This document shows, piece by piece, positions 53,981-62,912 of a stretch of 64,000 nt of DNA. Made by a program: the position numbers and the translations under genes. The notes under the pieces are model-generated. The model was given only the letters and a program-made list of their open reading frames with translations. It did not search any database and was not told the DNA's origin. Position 1 is the first letter of the stretch. Each line of letters starts with the position of its first letter. Source of the stretch: Caulobacter radicis (GTDB lineage: Bacteria > Pseudomonadota > Alphaproteobacteria > Caulobacterales > Caulobacteraceae); contig NZ_QDKO01000044.1 in assembly GCF_003094615.1 (NCBI RefSeq), forward strand, positions 1 through 64,000, in the 5' to 3' direction.

Positions 53981-54057
53981 GGCGTCCTCCGATCGGACGG
54001 CGCCGGACCCTATTGTCCGGATCGCTCACCCGCTTGGCCCTGCCTTTGTCCTTTTGG

Positions 54058-54939
54058 TCAGAGCTCGGCCTTGGCCGCCTCGTCCCAGTCGCCGAAGCCA
54101 GGCGGGGGCAGGGCGATCCGGGTCCTCACGCCGCCATCGCCCAGCGCCTCGGCCAACTGCCGGGCCGAGGCCTCGCCGCCAGGACCCCGATCGGCGGCGA
54201 TCAGCACCAGGCGCACGTCCGCGGGCGGCCGCCAGCGCCGCAGGTTCGAGGTCGACAGCAGCGCCCAGGCCGGAAGGGCGAACCGATGTCGGGCGGCCAG
54301 GGCGGTGAACACCCCTTCGGCCACCAGCAGATCCGGCCCCGCCGCATCAAGGCGCACGGCGCTGCCGGCCGGGATCAGGCCGACGGTCTTGCGCGGCAGG
54401 GTCAGGTCGATGGCGCGCCGTCCGCCGGGGGTCAGATAGGTGAGCTCGACGGCGGTGACCGTCCCGTCGGGACCCTTCACGCCGGCCATCAGGGCCGGGC
54501 GCGCGGCCCCTGTCGGCCGATAGACCGCGAGCGGCGCGGCCGGATGATGGCGCAGCGCGTCAGGTCCGGGGATGTCGCCCGCGACGCCGCGACCTCGGCA
54601 GTGGCGTTCGGACAGCGTGCCTGCGACAGGCCGGCCCTGGTCCCAAAGCCGCAGGGCCGCGTCGCGGCGCGCTGTGCGCCCCCGATCCGAAGCGGTCTCG
54701 ACCGGCGGCGCCGCCGCGGTCCAGTCTCCGGACGGTCCCAGCAAACCAAGGTTGCGCAGATGATCGCGCACCGCGCGCCAGTCGCCGCCCGCGAAACTAT
54801 GGACGATGACCCGGCCGTCGCGCTCCAGCAGCGACACCGAGCGATCGCGCCGACTGTGGCCGGGGGCGGGGATGTTGGCGCGGCGACCTCCGTCATAGAG
54901 GTCGCCGCCCAAGCGGCGGACGATGGCGCGCAACGACAT
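54058..54939 (-). CDS. plasmid Toprim/primase-like protein
   Basis: 293 residues from ATG 54939 (MSLRAIVRRLGGDLYDGGRR). The N-terminus resembles the CHC2-like/DUF7146 region found ahead of Toprim domains (NIPAPGHSRRDRSVSLLERD, IVHSFAGGDW). The Toprim part has DLLVAEGVFTALAA with its Glu and LIAADRGPGGEASARQLAEA with the acidic D-x-x-G pattern. Such proteins are encoded on many alphaproteobacterial plasmids next to radC and replication genes and probably prime or process plasmid DNA. Confidence 0.82.
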   Translation of the reverse strand: MSLRAIVRRLGGDLYDGGRRANIPAPGHSRRDRSVSLLERDGRVIVHSFAGGDWRAVRDHLRNLGLLGPSGDWTAAAPPVETASDRGRTARRDAALRLWDQGRPVAGTLSERHCRGRGVAGDIPGPDALRHHPAAPLAVYRPTGAARPALMAGVKGPDGTVTAVELTYLTPGGRRAIDLTLPRKTVGLIPAGSAVRLDAAGPDLLVAEGVFTALAARHRFALPAWALLSTSNLRRWRPPADVRLVLIAADRGPGGEASARQLAEALGDGGVRTRIALPPPGFGDWDEAAKAEL

Positions 54940-55076
54940 GGCAGGACTCCTCGGCCGCATCCGGCGGCCCGCCCGTCCAAGCCCTGGCTTGGCCTTTGTC
55001 ACGGCGGCCCCTCAAGCGCTCCGGCCGGGCGTCCGCGCCCCGGGCCGGTCCGGCGCAGCGACAGGCGCCCGCCGCT

Positions 55077-55175
55077 TATACGGATAACCGCATAATCGGT
55101 CGTTATACGGTTATCCGTATACCCTTGATTTATACGCGATGCCGTATAATCTTGCACTATACGCAATGGCGTATA
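55077..55175 (+). promoter_or_regulatory. hipBA promoter with four operators in 27-bp register
   Basis: TATACG-N6-CGTATA occurs at 55077-55094 (one mismatch, CGCATA), 55104-55121, 55131-55148 and 55158-55175; the starts are exactly 27 bp apart. TATAAT at 55145-55150 lies in the third site and TATAAA at 55172-55177 at the fourth; possible -35 elements are TTGATT (55125) and TTGCAC (55152). HipB dimers on these sites would shut the promoter. Confidence 0.8.
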
Positions 55176-55192
55176 AAGGTTGGAGACACGCC

Positions 55193-55441
55193 GTGGACAT
55201 CATCGTCCGGAACGAAAGTCAGCTCGCCGCCAGCCTCAAGCGCTATCGCAAGAAGGCCGATCTGACCCAGACCGAACTGGGCCGCGCCGCCCAGCTGCGC
55301 CAGGCCACCATCTCCGAGCTCGAAGCCGGCAAGGGCGCCACTCTGGAGACCCTTTTCACGGTTCTGGCCGTGCTCAACCTCGAACTGGTCGTGCGGCCTC
55401 GCCGAGCCGTCGACGACGCCGCCTTGGCGGACCTCTTCTGA
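55193..55441 (+). CDS. hipB: HipB-type antitoxin/repressor
   Basis: 82 residues from GTG 55193 (GGAG eight bases upstream; the ATG at 55139 lies inside the operator array and is unlikely). XRE-type helix-turn-helix: RYRKKADLTQTELGRAAQLR and QATISELEAGKGATLETLFT, followed by a short strand LELVVRPR typical of HipB. It binds HipA and represses the operon through the four operators upstream. Its stop overlaps the hipA start (TGATG). Confidence 0.92.
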   Translation: MDIIVRNESQLAASLKRYRKKADLTQTELGRAAQLRQATISELEAGKGATLETLFTVLAVLNLELVVRPRRAVDDAALADLF

Positions 55442-56775
55442 TGGCGCGCCGCCCGCGCCACAGCCCGCTGGCCGTCTACATGAACGGCCGGCGGGTCGGG
55501 CTGCTGCGTCGTGAACCCAGCGGGGCCGTCGATTTCACCTATGACGCCGAATGGCTGACGGTAGGCGCCGCCTTGCCCGTTTCGCTGTCCCTGCCGCTGC
55601 GCGAGGACCGCTACATCGGCGCGCCGGTGATGGCCGTCTTCGACAACCTGCTGCCCGACAACATCGACATCCGCAGCCGCGTCGCGGCCAAGGTGGGCGC
55701 CGAAGGCGCAGATCCCTACAGCCTGCTGTCGGCGCTGGGCCGCGACTGCGTGGGCGCTCTGCAATTTCTCCCCGAGAGCGCGCCGCCGCCGGTTGTCGGC
55801 CGGGTGGAGGGCCAGCCCATGACCGAGGCGGACATCGCCAGGATCCTGGCCAATCTGGCCCGCGCGCCCCTGGGTCTGGAGCCCGACGATGATTTTCGCA
55901 TATCGATCGCCGGCGCGCAGGAAAAGACCGCCTTCCTGCGCCAGGACGGGCAATGGCTGCGGCCATTGGGCGCGACCCCGACCACCCACATCTTCAAGCC
56001 GCAGATCGGTCGCCTGCCCAATGGCCTGGACCTCTCCAACAGCGTGGAGAACGAATACCTCTGCCTGACCCTGCTGGCGGCATGGGGCTTGCCCAGCGCC
56101 GCCGTCGAGATGGCCAGCTTCGAGGACCGGCGGGTTCTGGTCGTCGAGCGGTTCGACCGCTTCCACGACCGGGATCATCGCCTCCTGCGCCGCCCCCAGG
56201 AGGACTTCTGCCAGGCCCTCTCCACGCCGTGGGTGGGCAAGTACGAGGCCGACGGCGGCCCCGGCGTCCTCAAAGGCCTGGACCTGCTGGCCGCGAGCGA
56301 CACGCCCGCCAACGATCGCCTGGCCTTCCTGAAGGCCCAGGTCGTCTTCTGGCTGCTGGGGGCCACCGACGGCCACGCCAAGAACTTCAGCCTCTTCCTG
56401 CAACCGGGCGGCGGCTTTCGGATGACCCCGCTCTATGACGTCCTGTCGGCCGAGCCCAGTCGCGCCGCCCGTCAGATCGAGCCAAAGCAGATGAAGCTGG
56501 CCATGGCCGTCGGCGAGCGGCGACATTACCGTATCGGCGACGTCGCCCCGCGTCACTTCGTCCAAAGCGGCGCGGCCGGCGGCCTGGATCCTGAGGCCGT
56601 CCGCAAGATGCTGGCCCACCTGGCGCAGGCGGGCCCTGCGGCGCTCGACCGGGTGCTGGCCTCGCTTCCGGCGGACTTTCCGGCCGCCGTCAGCGGCCCG
56701 ATCGCCCAGGCGGCCCATGCCCGGCTGGCTCAGATCGGCCGATACCTGGATGGCGACGCCGCGACCAAGGCTTGA
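55441..56775 (+). CDS. hipA: HipA-type serine/threonine kinase toxin
   Basis: 444 residues. N-terminal couple_hipA domain (LAVYMNGRRVGLLRREPSGA, LPVSLSLPLREDRYIGAPVM, AVFDNLLPDN). Kinase core: SIAGAQEKTAFLRQDG (phosphate loop), HIFKPQI (ATP Lys), VENEYLCLTLLAAWGL, ERFDRF, and the catalytic GATDGHAKNFSLFL followed by LTPLYDVLSA-like metal site (MTPLYDVLSA). HipA phosphorylates glutamyl-tRNA synthetase and induces dormancy. With hipB it forms a plasmid addiction/persistence module. Confidence 0.95.
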   Translation: MARRPRHSPLAVYMNGRRVGLLRREPSGAVDFTYDAEWLTVGAALPVSLSLPLREDRYIGAPVMAVFDNLLPDNIDIRSRVAAKVGAEGADPYSLLSALGRDCVGALQFLPESAPPPVVGRVEGQPMTEADIARILANLARAPLGLEPDDDFRISIAGAQEKTAFLRQDGQWLRPLGATPTTHIFKPQIGRLPNGLDLSNSVENEYLCLTLLAAWGLPSAAVEMASFEDRRVLVVERFDRFHDRDHRLLRRPQEDFCQALSTPWVGKYEADGGPGVLKGLDLLAASDTPANDRLAFLKAQVVFWLLGATDGHAKNFSLFLQPGGGFRMTPLYDVLSAEPSRAARQIEPKQMKLAMAVGERRHYRIGDVAPRHFVQSGAAGGLDPEAVRKMLAHLAQAGPAALDRVLASLPADFPAAVSGPIAQAAHARLAQIGRYLDGDAATKA

Positions 56776-56866
56776 GCCTCCCGCCGCCGACGCGGCCAAT
56801 GTCCAGCGATGCGGCGCGAAAAATCGCCGCTCTGGCGCATGAAGCGCCGTCATCAGGACCATTCCC

Positions 56867-58129
56867 CTAGTCCCTGCGCGAGGAGGGCGCTCTTGGCGGC
56901 GCCTTGGCCAAGCGATCCTTGAGCCCATAGAGACTGGGCAGGAGCTTCAGGCCGCCGAACCGCTCCCGTTCGCACATGGCGCGCAGATAGCCGCCGGCCG
57001 AGCTGCGGATCTCCCCATCCTTCCAACGGGCCAGCACGGTGGCCAGGGCTATGGCGGCCCTGTTCCTGCCCATGGCCTCGCGCGCTTCGCGCACGGCCGA
57101 CAGGTTGATCCCCATCAGCAGCGCGGCCCGGCCGACCGCGTCGACCAGGTCCTCCCACTGGGCTGCGGACGGATCGGCCAGGAAGTCGTCCAGCTCGGGC
57201 ACGGCCTCGAGCACCAGCGACAGCGGGATGACCTCCTGGCTGATCGCCGCCTCCACCATGGCCGGGTCGGCCTCCGCCGCCCGGCGGGCCGATCGCGCCG
57301 AGGGCTCGACTACCTCCTTTCGAGGAGAGGAATACGTTGCTCCTGCGGATCTAGGCTGGGTTGTAGGTTCTTTCTGGGCTTCGTCCACGACGCCCCTGGG
57401 CTCATTTTGAATGGATTTGCGAGCCTTCACCCAGGCCGCGTCCACCGCCGCCAGCAGCGCCTGGAACGTCTCATGTAGCGCCTCAAGCTCGCCGAGGCTG
57501 GGGGTTCGCGGCAGGCGGCCGAGCGCCTGGTCGACCGCCCCGGCCCAGTCGTAGGTCGTAAAGCCCCGATGCACGGCGTCGGCGCAGACGGTGCGGATCT
57601 CGCGACGGATCTCCCCGAGCTTGCGCTTGAGATGCCGGCGCTGGGCCTGCTCAAGTCCCCGCGCGGCGGCCAGGTCGGCGAACTCGTCCCAGCGCGCGGC
57701 CATGGGCGCCAGGTCAAAGCCGAAGGCCTCGACGATGTGGCCGCGCTCGTCGCGATAGCCCCAGCGCTTGCCGTTGCCGCTGTCCTTCATGTGCACCAGG
57801 CCCGCGCGGACCGCCAGGCGGATCAGGCCCTGGACGCAGCTGCGCGAGCGCTGCAGCTCCTCGCAGAGCGCATCGTTGGACGGCCAGGCCAGGGGATGGG
57901 TGCGACCCGTCCAGTCCTGCTCGGCGGTGACCCGCACCAGGGCGCGGATCAGGCGCACGAGCCCGTCGCCGTACCCCAGACGGGGCGCGGCGCGCTCGAA
58001 CCGGTCAAGCAGCATGGCCTTGGAGACGCCCTCCGGCAGGCCCTGGTAGGTTTCGGCGAGCCTTGCGGCCGCCCACTGGGCGTCCGCCAGACGGCGCACG
58101 TCTCCTACCCCGTTCGAGACGGTCTGCAT
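56867..58129 (-). CDS. repC: replication initiator RepC
   Basis: 420 residues; the ATG at 58129 follows CAAGGAGGAG. Matches alphaproteobacterial RepC: YQGLPEGVSKAMLLDRFERA, HPLAWPSNDALCEELQRSRS and VQGLIRLAVRAGLVHMKDSG (winged helix), then a C-terminal WKDGEIRSSAGGYLRAMCER segment. RepC initiates replication of repABC-type and repC-only plasmids, usually at an origin inside its own gene. No repA or repB lies upstream; only a ParB-like fragment exists far away. A probable antisense RNA covers the leader. Confidence 0.92.
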   Translation of the reverse strand: MQTVSNGVGDVRRLADAQWAAARLAETYQGLPEGVSKAMLLDRFERAAPRLGYGDGLVRLIRALVRVTAEQDWTGRTHPLAWPSNDALCEELQRSRSCVQGLIRLAVRAGLVHMKDSGNGKRWGYRDERGHIVEAFGFDLAPMAARWDEFADLAAARGLEQAQRRHLKRKLGEIRREIRTVCADAVHRGFTTYDWAGAVDQALGRLPRTPSLGELEALHETFQALLAAVDAAWVKARKSIQNEPRGVVDEAQKEPTTQPRSAGATYSSPRKEVVEPSARSARRAAEADPAMVEAAISQEVIPLSLVLEAVPELDDFLADPSAAQWEDLVDAVGRAALLMGINLSAVREAREAMGRNRAAIALATVLARWKDGEIRSSAGGYLRAMCERERFGGLKLLPSLYGLKDRLAKAPPRAPSSRRD

Positions 58130-58221
58130 TTTCTGCTCCTCCTTGGGGAGGCCGCAGGCGCACAGGTTCCCGTCGCGCGAACGCGCGTTTTTGGATTGCA
58201 GCGATGTCGGTGATTCGGTTA

Positions 58222-58312
58222 GAAAGAGCAGGAACTAGGAGCTCGGTCGGGGTTGGCGCCCCGTCTAGCGAATGACCTGGAGAACCCGGCGCGTTACAGC
58301 GAGCCGGGTTTT
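58222..58312 (+). ncRNA. probable counter-transcribed RNA (incompatibility RNA) of repC
   Basis: A strong plus-strand terminator, ACCCGGC with its complement GCCGGGT followed by TTTTTC (58287-58312), lies in the repC leader on the strand opposite to repC, with no plus-strand gene upstream for 1.4 kb. A promoter-like pair (TTGCAG about 58196, TAGAAA about 58220) would start a roughly 90-nt RNA. repABC plasmids carry such an antisense RNA at this place to limit RepC. The 5' end is approximate. Confidence 0.45.
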
Positions 58313-58313
58313 T

Positions 58314-58550
58314 CTATGCGCTCACGGCGTGTTTCCTTTCCTCGTCGCCCCCGTCGAAATAGACCTCGAACACGTGTTCGAGGGCGTCCATCCGATTGGC
58401 GAAGCCCCGCTCGGCCTTCATCGCGTCAAGCAATTCGATGAAGCGTTTGCCGACCATGCCGTTCAGCTGAGCCTTGCCGGCCGCACGGGCCTCGGCGCGA
58501 AGGCGCTTCTGGTATTCAGCCTGGTATGCAAGATCGCGAGCGGTCTTCAT
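58314..58550 (-). CDS. small helical plasmid protein upstream of repC
   Basis: 78 residues from ATG 58550 (MKTARDLAYQAEYQKRLRAE). A basic first helix is followed by LNGMVGKRFIELLDAMKAER and NRMDALEHVFEVYFDG, which could be a ribbon-helix-helix-like or dimerisation unit, but I do not recognise a family. It lies between trbI and repC on the same strand, where repABC plasmids would have repB. A copy-control or partition role is only positional inference. Confidence 0.6.
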   Translation of the reverse strand: MKTARDLAYQAEYQKRLRAEARAAGKAQLNGMVGKRFIELLDAMKAERGFANRMDALEHVFEVYFDGGDEERKHAVSA

Positions 58551-58677
58551 GGCCCCGCCGATAAGATCGCGATTCCAGCCGGCCAACTAATAAAGGTGAA
58601 CGGCGAAACACCCGCGTTAAGCGAATAATGACCCTTGATCTGACTGGGAATCGGGGCGCGATCCATTGCTTGGTAAT

Positions 58678-59898
58678 TCAAGGGGATGACCCGCCTTCCG
58701 GCGGCAGGACGAGGTCGCGGTCGATCAGCACCCGGACAAGCTGGCCAGGCGCGATGCGCAAGGTCGGCGCCCGCTGCAGGTCGCGCTCGACCAGGCGCTG
58801 GCCGCTCTGGCCGGCCGAGGCGGCGACCCCGCCGGCGGCGTCCTGCAGCACGACCCGGTCGCCCCGTCGGCCCGCGCTGTTCTGCGCCGCCGCGCCGCCG
58901 ATCGAGATCAGGGTCGAAAGCCCGATGGCGCGGGCCAGCACCGGCAGGTGCCGATCGGTCTTGCCAGAAAGGCCGCTCATCCCGGCCGCGTCGAGCCCGA
59001 CCATGGCGCCCAGATCCACGCTGCGGCCGCTGGGAAAGACCATCTGCGTCCAGACCACCAGCACCCGGTCCTGGCCATAGCCCACCTGGCTGTCGTAGCG
59101 CCCGATCAGGCGCGTCCCCTGCGGGATCAGGACGGTGCGCCCGGTGCGGTGATCGAACACCGGCTCGGTGACTTGGGCGATGACCGGTCCGGGCAGGTCC
59201 GAATTGATCCCGGTGACCAGGGCCGCCGAGACCAGAGCCCCGGCCTTGACCTCAAAGGGCGACAGGGGCGACCGCGGCAGGATCGGGGCCAGCGGCCCGC
59301 GCGTCGCCGCCGCGGCGATGAACTGCTCCCTGGCCGATGTCGAAGACGGCGGGGCGGGCGCCCCGTTCGGGCTTGCGGGGGCCAGGGTCGCCGGCGGCGC
59401 GGCGGGATCGAGCGCCTCGGCCGATGGCCGCGCCGCCGTCGCGCCGCCGGTCCCATTGAAGAAGGGCGGCGAGGCCCGGGCGGCCAGGCGTTCCTGGCGG
59501 GCTTGCTGGACCTCGGGGGAGACCGGCGCGGTCGGCTGCGGCGCCGCGGGCGCCGCGGCGCCTGGCGAGGCCCCCGCACCCGTGGACGCGCCGAGCGGCG
59601 CGGGCAGGGCGGCCGGATCGTCGTACCGGGCCGGCAGGCGCGCCTCGATCGGCGTGGGTCCGTCCGCGGCGCGCGCCTCCGCCTGGGGCGCCGGCGCTCG
59701 CCGGGCCGGGCCCTGGCCCATGCCCAGGATGAACCCGGAGCCGATCACCAGGACGATGACGCCGGCGACGGCGGCGATCGCCACGGGCCGATAGCGCGTG
59801 ATCGGCCGGCGCGGGGCGACCAGGACCCCTTCGGCCGGTCGCTTGGACGCTGCGCCCGCCGCGGCGGCGGGATTGGAGACCGGCGGCTCGACGCTCAT
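58678..59898 (-). CDS. trbI: conjugal transfer protein TrbI (VirB10-like)
   Basis: 406 residues from ATG 59898 (MSVEPPVSNPAAAAG). One membrane helix at about 38-58 (RPVAIAAVAGVIVLVIGSGF), a long Pro/Ala-rich periplasmic linker, and the C-terminal VirB10 barrel domain: SPFEVKAGALVSAALVTGIN, GRTVLIPQGTRLIGRYDSQV and RTPTLRIAPGQLVRV-like PTLRIAPGQLVRVLIDRD. It spans both membranes in the type IV mating pore. Last gene of the trb operon; it overlaps trbG by four bases. Confidence 0.95.
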   Translation of the reverse strand: MSVEPPVSNPAAAAGAASKRPAEGVLVAPRRPITRYRPVAIAAVAGVIVLVIGSGFILGMGQGPARRAPAPQAEARAADGPTPIEARLPARYDDPAALPAPLGASTGAGASPGAAAPAAPQPTAPVSPEVQQARQERLAARASPPFFNGTGGATAARPSAEALDPAAPPATLAPASPNGAPAPPSSTSAREQFIAAAATRGPLAPILPRSPLSPFEVKAGALVSAALVTGINSDLPGPVIAQVTEPVFDHRTGRTVLIPQGTRLIGRYDSQVGYGQDRVLVVWTQMVFPSGRSVDLGAMVGLDAAGMSGLSGKTDRHLPVLARAIGLSTLISIGGAAAQNSAGRRGDRVVLQDAAGGVAASAGQSGQRLVERDLQRAPTLRIAPGQLVRVLIDRDLVLPPEGGSSP

Positions 59899-60986
59899 GG
59901 ACGCGGCTCCTGTCGGGTCAGCCGCACCACAATCGGCTTCTTGTCGCCCAGGCGCAGTTCGGCGCGGTCGATGATCCGGTCCACGACCAGGTAGCGGCCC
60001 AGGAGACGCGAGTTGACCAACAGGGCCTGATCGTCGGCGTCGAGCAGGAAGACGGGCGGGGCCTCTCGCACGGCCAGGTCGGGCGGAAACTCGATGTAGG
60101 TCTTGGTTCCGTCGTCGAACACCCGCACCGGCGTCCAGGGCGGGGCCCGGCCCTTCAGGGGCGCGACCCGATAGCGAAAGTCCAGGCGCTCGACCGGCAC
60201 GGCGGCCTGGACGGCCTCGTTCGCCTGCTCGGCCGCGGCGCGGCGCGCGGCGTCGGCGGCCCTGGCCCGGGCCTCTTCCTGCGGATAGGTCCAGGACAGG
60301 ACGCTGGTATAGGCGCCGCTGTCGGTGGAGACCGCATCGATCAGATAGGTGCGCTGGTCGGTGGTCAGCACGAGGTTGGTGCGCAGGCCGCCCCGCATCG
60401 GCTTGACCAGCACGATGACCTGCTGGGCCTGGCCGGTCCCGGCTTCTGTCTCGCCCAGCACCCAGCGCACGGTGTCGCCGGCCGCCTTGGCGATCAGCTT
60501 CTCGCCGGGCCGCAGCGCGATGGTGGTCAGGAACCTCGGGCTGGTGTGGATCGCATAGAGCCGGCCCGGCTCGAAGGCGTGATAGAGCGCGGCGTTGACG
60601 AAGACGCCGCTGGCGGGCCCGGCGCGCGCTTCGGCGTTGGCCCGCTGCAGGGTCGCCAGCGGCTTGGCCAAGGCCAGGTTCGTCCCGGACCGTCGGCGCG
60701 GCCCCCTGGATTGCGCGGGCGCAGCGCGCTGGGTCGCGCCGGCGAGCGGAGCGGCCGGCATGGGGCTCGCCTTGGCCTGCTCGACGGGGCCGACGCCCGC
60801 TCCCCCGGCGCTCTGGGCGTGACCGGTGGTCCGGAGGACCGGCGGCAGGACTGCGGGTCGGGGGCTCTGGGCCTGGGATGACGGCGGCGCGGACGGCGGG
60901 GCGGACGACGCCGCCGCCAAGGGCGCGCAGGCCAGGGCGGCCATGAGGGCCAGGGCGCGGCCGGGAAGGGTGATGCGCAGGCTCAT
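59895..60986 (-). CDS. trbG: conjugal transfer protein TrbG (VirB9-like)
   Basis: 363 residues from ATG 60986. Signal peptide MSLRITLPGRALALMAALAC, a Pro/Ser-rich stretch, then the VirB9/CagX domain: RLYAIHTSPRFLTTIALRPG, ETEAGTGQAQQVIVLVKPMR, LDFRYRV, VRVFDDGTKTYIEFPPDL and LVNSRLLGRYLVVDRIIDRA. Outer-ring component of the transfer channel, partner of TrbI. Overlaps trbF and trbI by four bases each. Confidence 0.95.
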   Translation of the reverse strand: MSLRITLPGRALALMAALACAPLAAASSAPPSAPPSSQAQSPRPAVLPPVLRTTGHAQSAGGAGVGPVEQAKASPMPAAPLAGATQRAAPAQSRGPRRRSGTNLALAKPLATLQRANAEARAGPASGVFVNAALYHAFEPGRLYAIHTSPRFLTTIALRPGEKLIAKAAGDTVRWVLGETEAGTGQAQQVIVLVKPMRGGLRTNLVLTTDQRTYLIDAVSTDSGAYTSVLSWTYPQEEARARAADAARRAAAEQANEAVQAAVPVERLDFRYRVAPLKGRAPPWTPVRVFDDGTKTYIEFPPDLAVREAPPVFLLDADDQALLVNSRLLGRYLVVDRIIDRAELRLGDKKPIVVRLTRQEPRP

Positions 60987-61672
60987 AGGTCGCGGCTCCA
61001 TTGGAAGCTGGTGATTTCCAGGCCCCGGGCGTTGTCGAAGAGCTCGGCCTCGGTCCTGGGCGGCCTTGGCGCGATGCTGAACAGGCCCGTCCAGCGCACC
61101 GGCGGGCCGGCCACGCCCTGCAGGTAGGTCGTTTCGCGCCATTGGACCTGGAAGGTGGTCGGGCTGCGCGCAAGCACCGAGGCGATTTCGACGGAAACCG
61201 CCTCCTGGCCCAGGCGCGCGGCCGGGTCGTGCTCCTGGCCGTACTGGACGAGGCTGGCGCGCGCGCCCTGATTGGTCATCCGCGTGGCCCGCGACCAGTT
61301 CTCCCGCAGGACCACCGGATCGGTGCTCTTGGAGCGCACGCGCTCGACGAAGTCGCAGACGAAGCTGGCCTTGATGGCCTCGTCGGGCCTGTAGGCGCGG
61401 TCGGCCAGCTCGACCCGGCCCGGGCGTCCGTACCGGTCGATCGGCACGACATAGGTCGCGATCGGCCGTCGCAGCTGTACATAAAGAAAGGCGCTGGTGC
61501 TCAGCATCGCCAGCGCCAGGCAGCCGAAGGCCATCAGCCGCCAGTTTCGCGCCTGCACGCGCGCCGAGCCGATGCGGTCGTCCCAGACCTGGGCGGCGCG
61601 ATGATACGGCGTCTCCTGCGGCGTGGACTGGCCATAGCGGTCCTGCGGGCGCTTGAAGGCGTTGGACGTCAT
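60983..61672 (-). CDS. trbF: conjugal transfer protein TrbF (VirB8-like)
   Basis: 229 residues from ATG 61672 (MTSNAFKRPQDRYGQ). Short cytoplasmic part with PYHRAAQVWDDRIGSARVQA, one membrane helix (LMAFGCLALAMLSTSAFLYV) and a periplasmic NTF2-like domain (YVVPIDRYGRPG, IKASFVCDFVERVRSKSTDP, FQVQWRETTYLQG). Assembly factor of the inner-membrane complex. Confidence 0.95.
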   Translation of the reverse strand: MTSNAFKRPQDRYGQSTPQETPYHRAAQVWDDRIGSARVQARNWRLMAFGCLALAMLSTSAFLYVQLRRPIATYVVPIDRYGRPGRVELADRAYRPDEAIKASFVCDFVERVRSKSTDPVVLRENWSRATRMTNQGARASLVQYGQEHDPAARLGQEAVSVEIASVLARSPTTFQVQWRETTYLQGVAGPPVRWTGLFSIAPRPPRTEAELFDNARGLEITSFQWSRDL

Positions 61673-61683
61673 CGGCGGCTCCT

Positions 61684-62904
61684 TCAGGGCTGGCGCCGTC
61701 TGGGCGGATCGGGCTCCCCGTCCTCGGGCTCGGGCGGCGGATCGTCCGAAAGCCCGCCGGCCGAAGCGGCCGACGAGGCGTTGGCCCCGGACGGTGGCGC
61801 GTAGGTGGCGCGCGCGCGGCCGACGACGGCGCTGGTCGAGGCGGCACGGCGGCCACCGCCCGAAGCAGCGGCGCCGCCGCCTGACGACCCGCCGGGGGGC
61901 GAGCCCCCGGATGCTCCTCCCCTGCCGCCGCCTTGGCCGCCGCCCTGGCCCCCGCTGGGCAGCCGCGAGGCCGATCGGGCCGAGGCGGCCGATCCAGCCG
62001 CGCCTGCGCCCATGGCCCAGCGTCCGGCCAGGGCCAGCCCGCCCACCGTGGCGGCCAGGCCCACCGCCCCAGCGGCGGCCGAGCCGGCGCTGAGCTGCGG
62101 ACCGCCGGTGATTTGAGCGGCCGCCAGGGCGGGCAGCTTCAGCGCCAGCATGACGATCAGCAGGGCGGCCAGCAGCAGCCCGCAGGACTCTTCCCAGGCC
62201 GGCTCCGGGGACACGACATAGCTGGCGAAGATCTGCTCGCCGATCGAGACCACCAGGGCCAGGGCCATCACCTTGGCGCCCACCGAAACGACGTAGCCGA
62301 TGGCCCGCTCGGCCATGAAGGCGGTCTTGGTCAGGATCCCGAACGGCACGGTCACGAAGCCGATCAGGGTGACGATGTAGAACTCGACGATGGTGACGGC
62401 GATCTCCACGGCCAGCACCATGAAGGCCAGGACCACGCCGATGGCCGCGATGCCGGTGATCAGGATGATGTCGATATGGACGAAAAATCCTGTGCCCATG
62501 CCTTCTCGAGCAATCCTCCCGATGTACTTGAGCAGGTCGAACGCCACCGCCATGCCATCGATGGCCACCTTTGACGGTTGCATCAGGTCCCCGACCGTCA
62601 GCGCGCCGCCGCCGGCTTTCAGCCCCAGGGCTGCAAAGCCGTTGATCACCGTCAGGGTCAGCGTCTTCCAGCCCGAGATCAGCCAGGCGAAGAAACCAAA
62701 GAGCAGGATCTTGCGCACCAGGGCCGCGGGGACGTTCTCGTGCTCGTCCAACGCCCAGAGCAGGGCCGAGACGCCCAGGCTGATGGTCATCAGAACCCCG
62801 AAGGTCGCCTGCACATCGCCCTGGATCAGTCCGAACCCCGAGCCGACCTGGGTGGTGTAGCGGTCGAGCAGGTCGTCGATGGCGGCGGGCGAGGCGGTCG
62901 ACAT
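61684..62904 (-). CDS. trbL: conjugal transfer protein TrbL (VirB6-like)
   Basis: 406 residues. Polytopic membrane protein (about six helices, for example LLFGFFAWLISGWKTLTLTV, IIEF-like AVTIVEFYIVTLIGFVTVPF with FGILTKTAF) followed by a Gly/Ser/Ala/Pro-rich cytoplasmic or periplasmic tail of over 100 residues. Forms part of the inner-membrane translocation channel. Lies 11 bases upstream of trbF on the minus strand. Confidence 0.93.
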   Translation of the reverse strand: MSTASPAAIDDLLDRYTTQVGSGFGLIQGDVQATFGVLMTISLGVSALLWALDEHENVPAALVRKILLFGFFAWLISGWKTLTLTVINGFAALGLKAGGGALTVGDLMQPSKVAIDGMAVAFDLLKYIGRIAREGMGTGFFVHIDIILITGIAAIGVVLAFMVLAVEIAVTIVEFYIVTLIGFVTVPFGILTKTAFMAERAIGYVVSVGAKVMALALVVSIGEQIFASYVVSPEPAWEESCGLLLAALLIVMLALKLPALAAAQITGGPQLSAGSAAAGAVGLAATVGGLALAGRWAMGAGAAGSAASARSASRLPSGGQGGGQGGGRGGASGGSPPGGSSGGGAAASGGGRRAASTSAVVGRARATYAPPSGANASSAASAGGLSDDPPPEPEDGEPDPPRRRQP

Positions 62905-62912
62905 CGCGTCCC

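Noticed and set aside
56795-56850. Possible dispersed repeat between hipA and repC
   Set aside because: Shares CAATGTCC and CTGGCGCA but order and spacing differ from the consensus.
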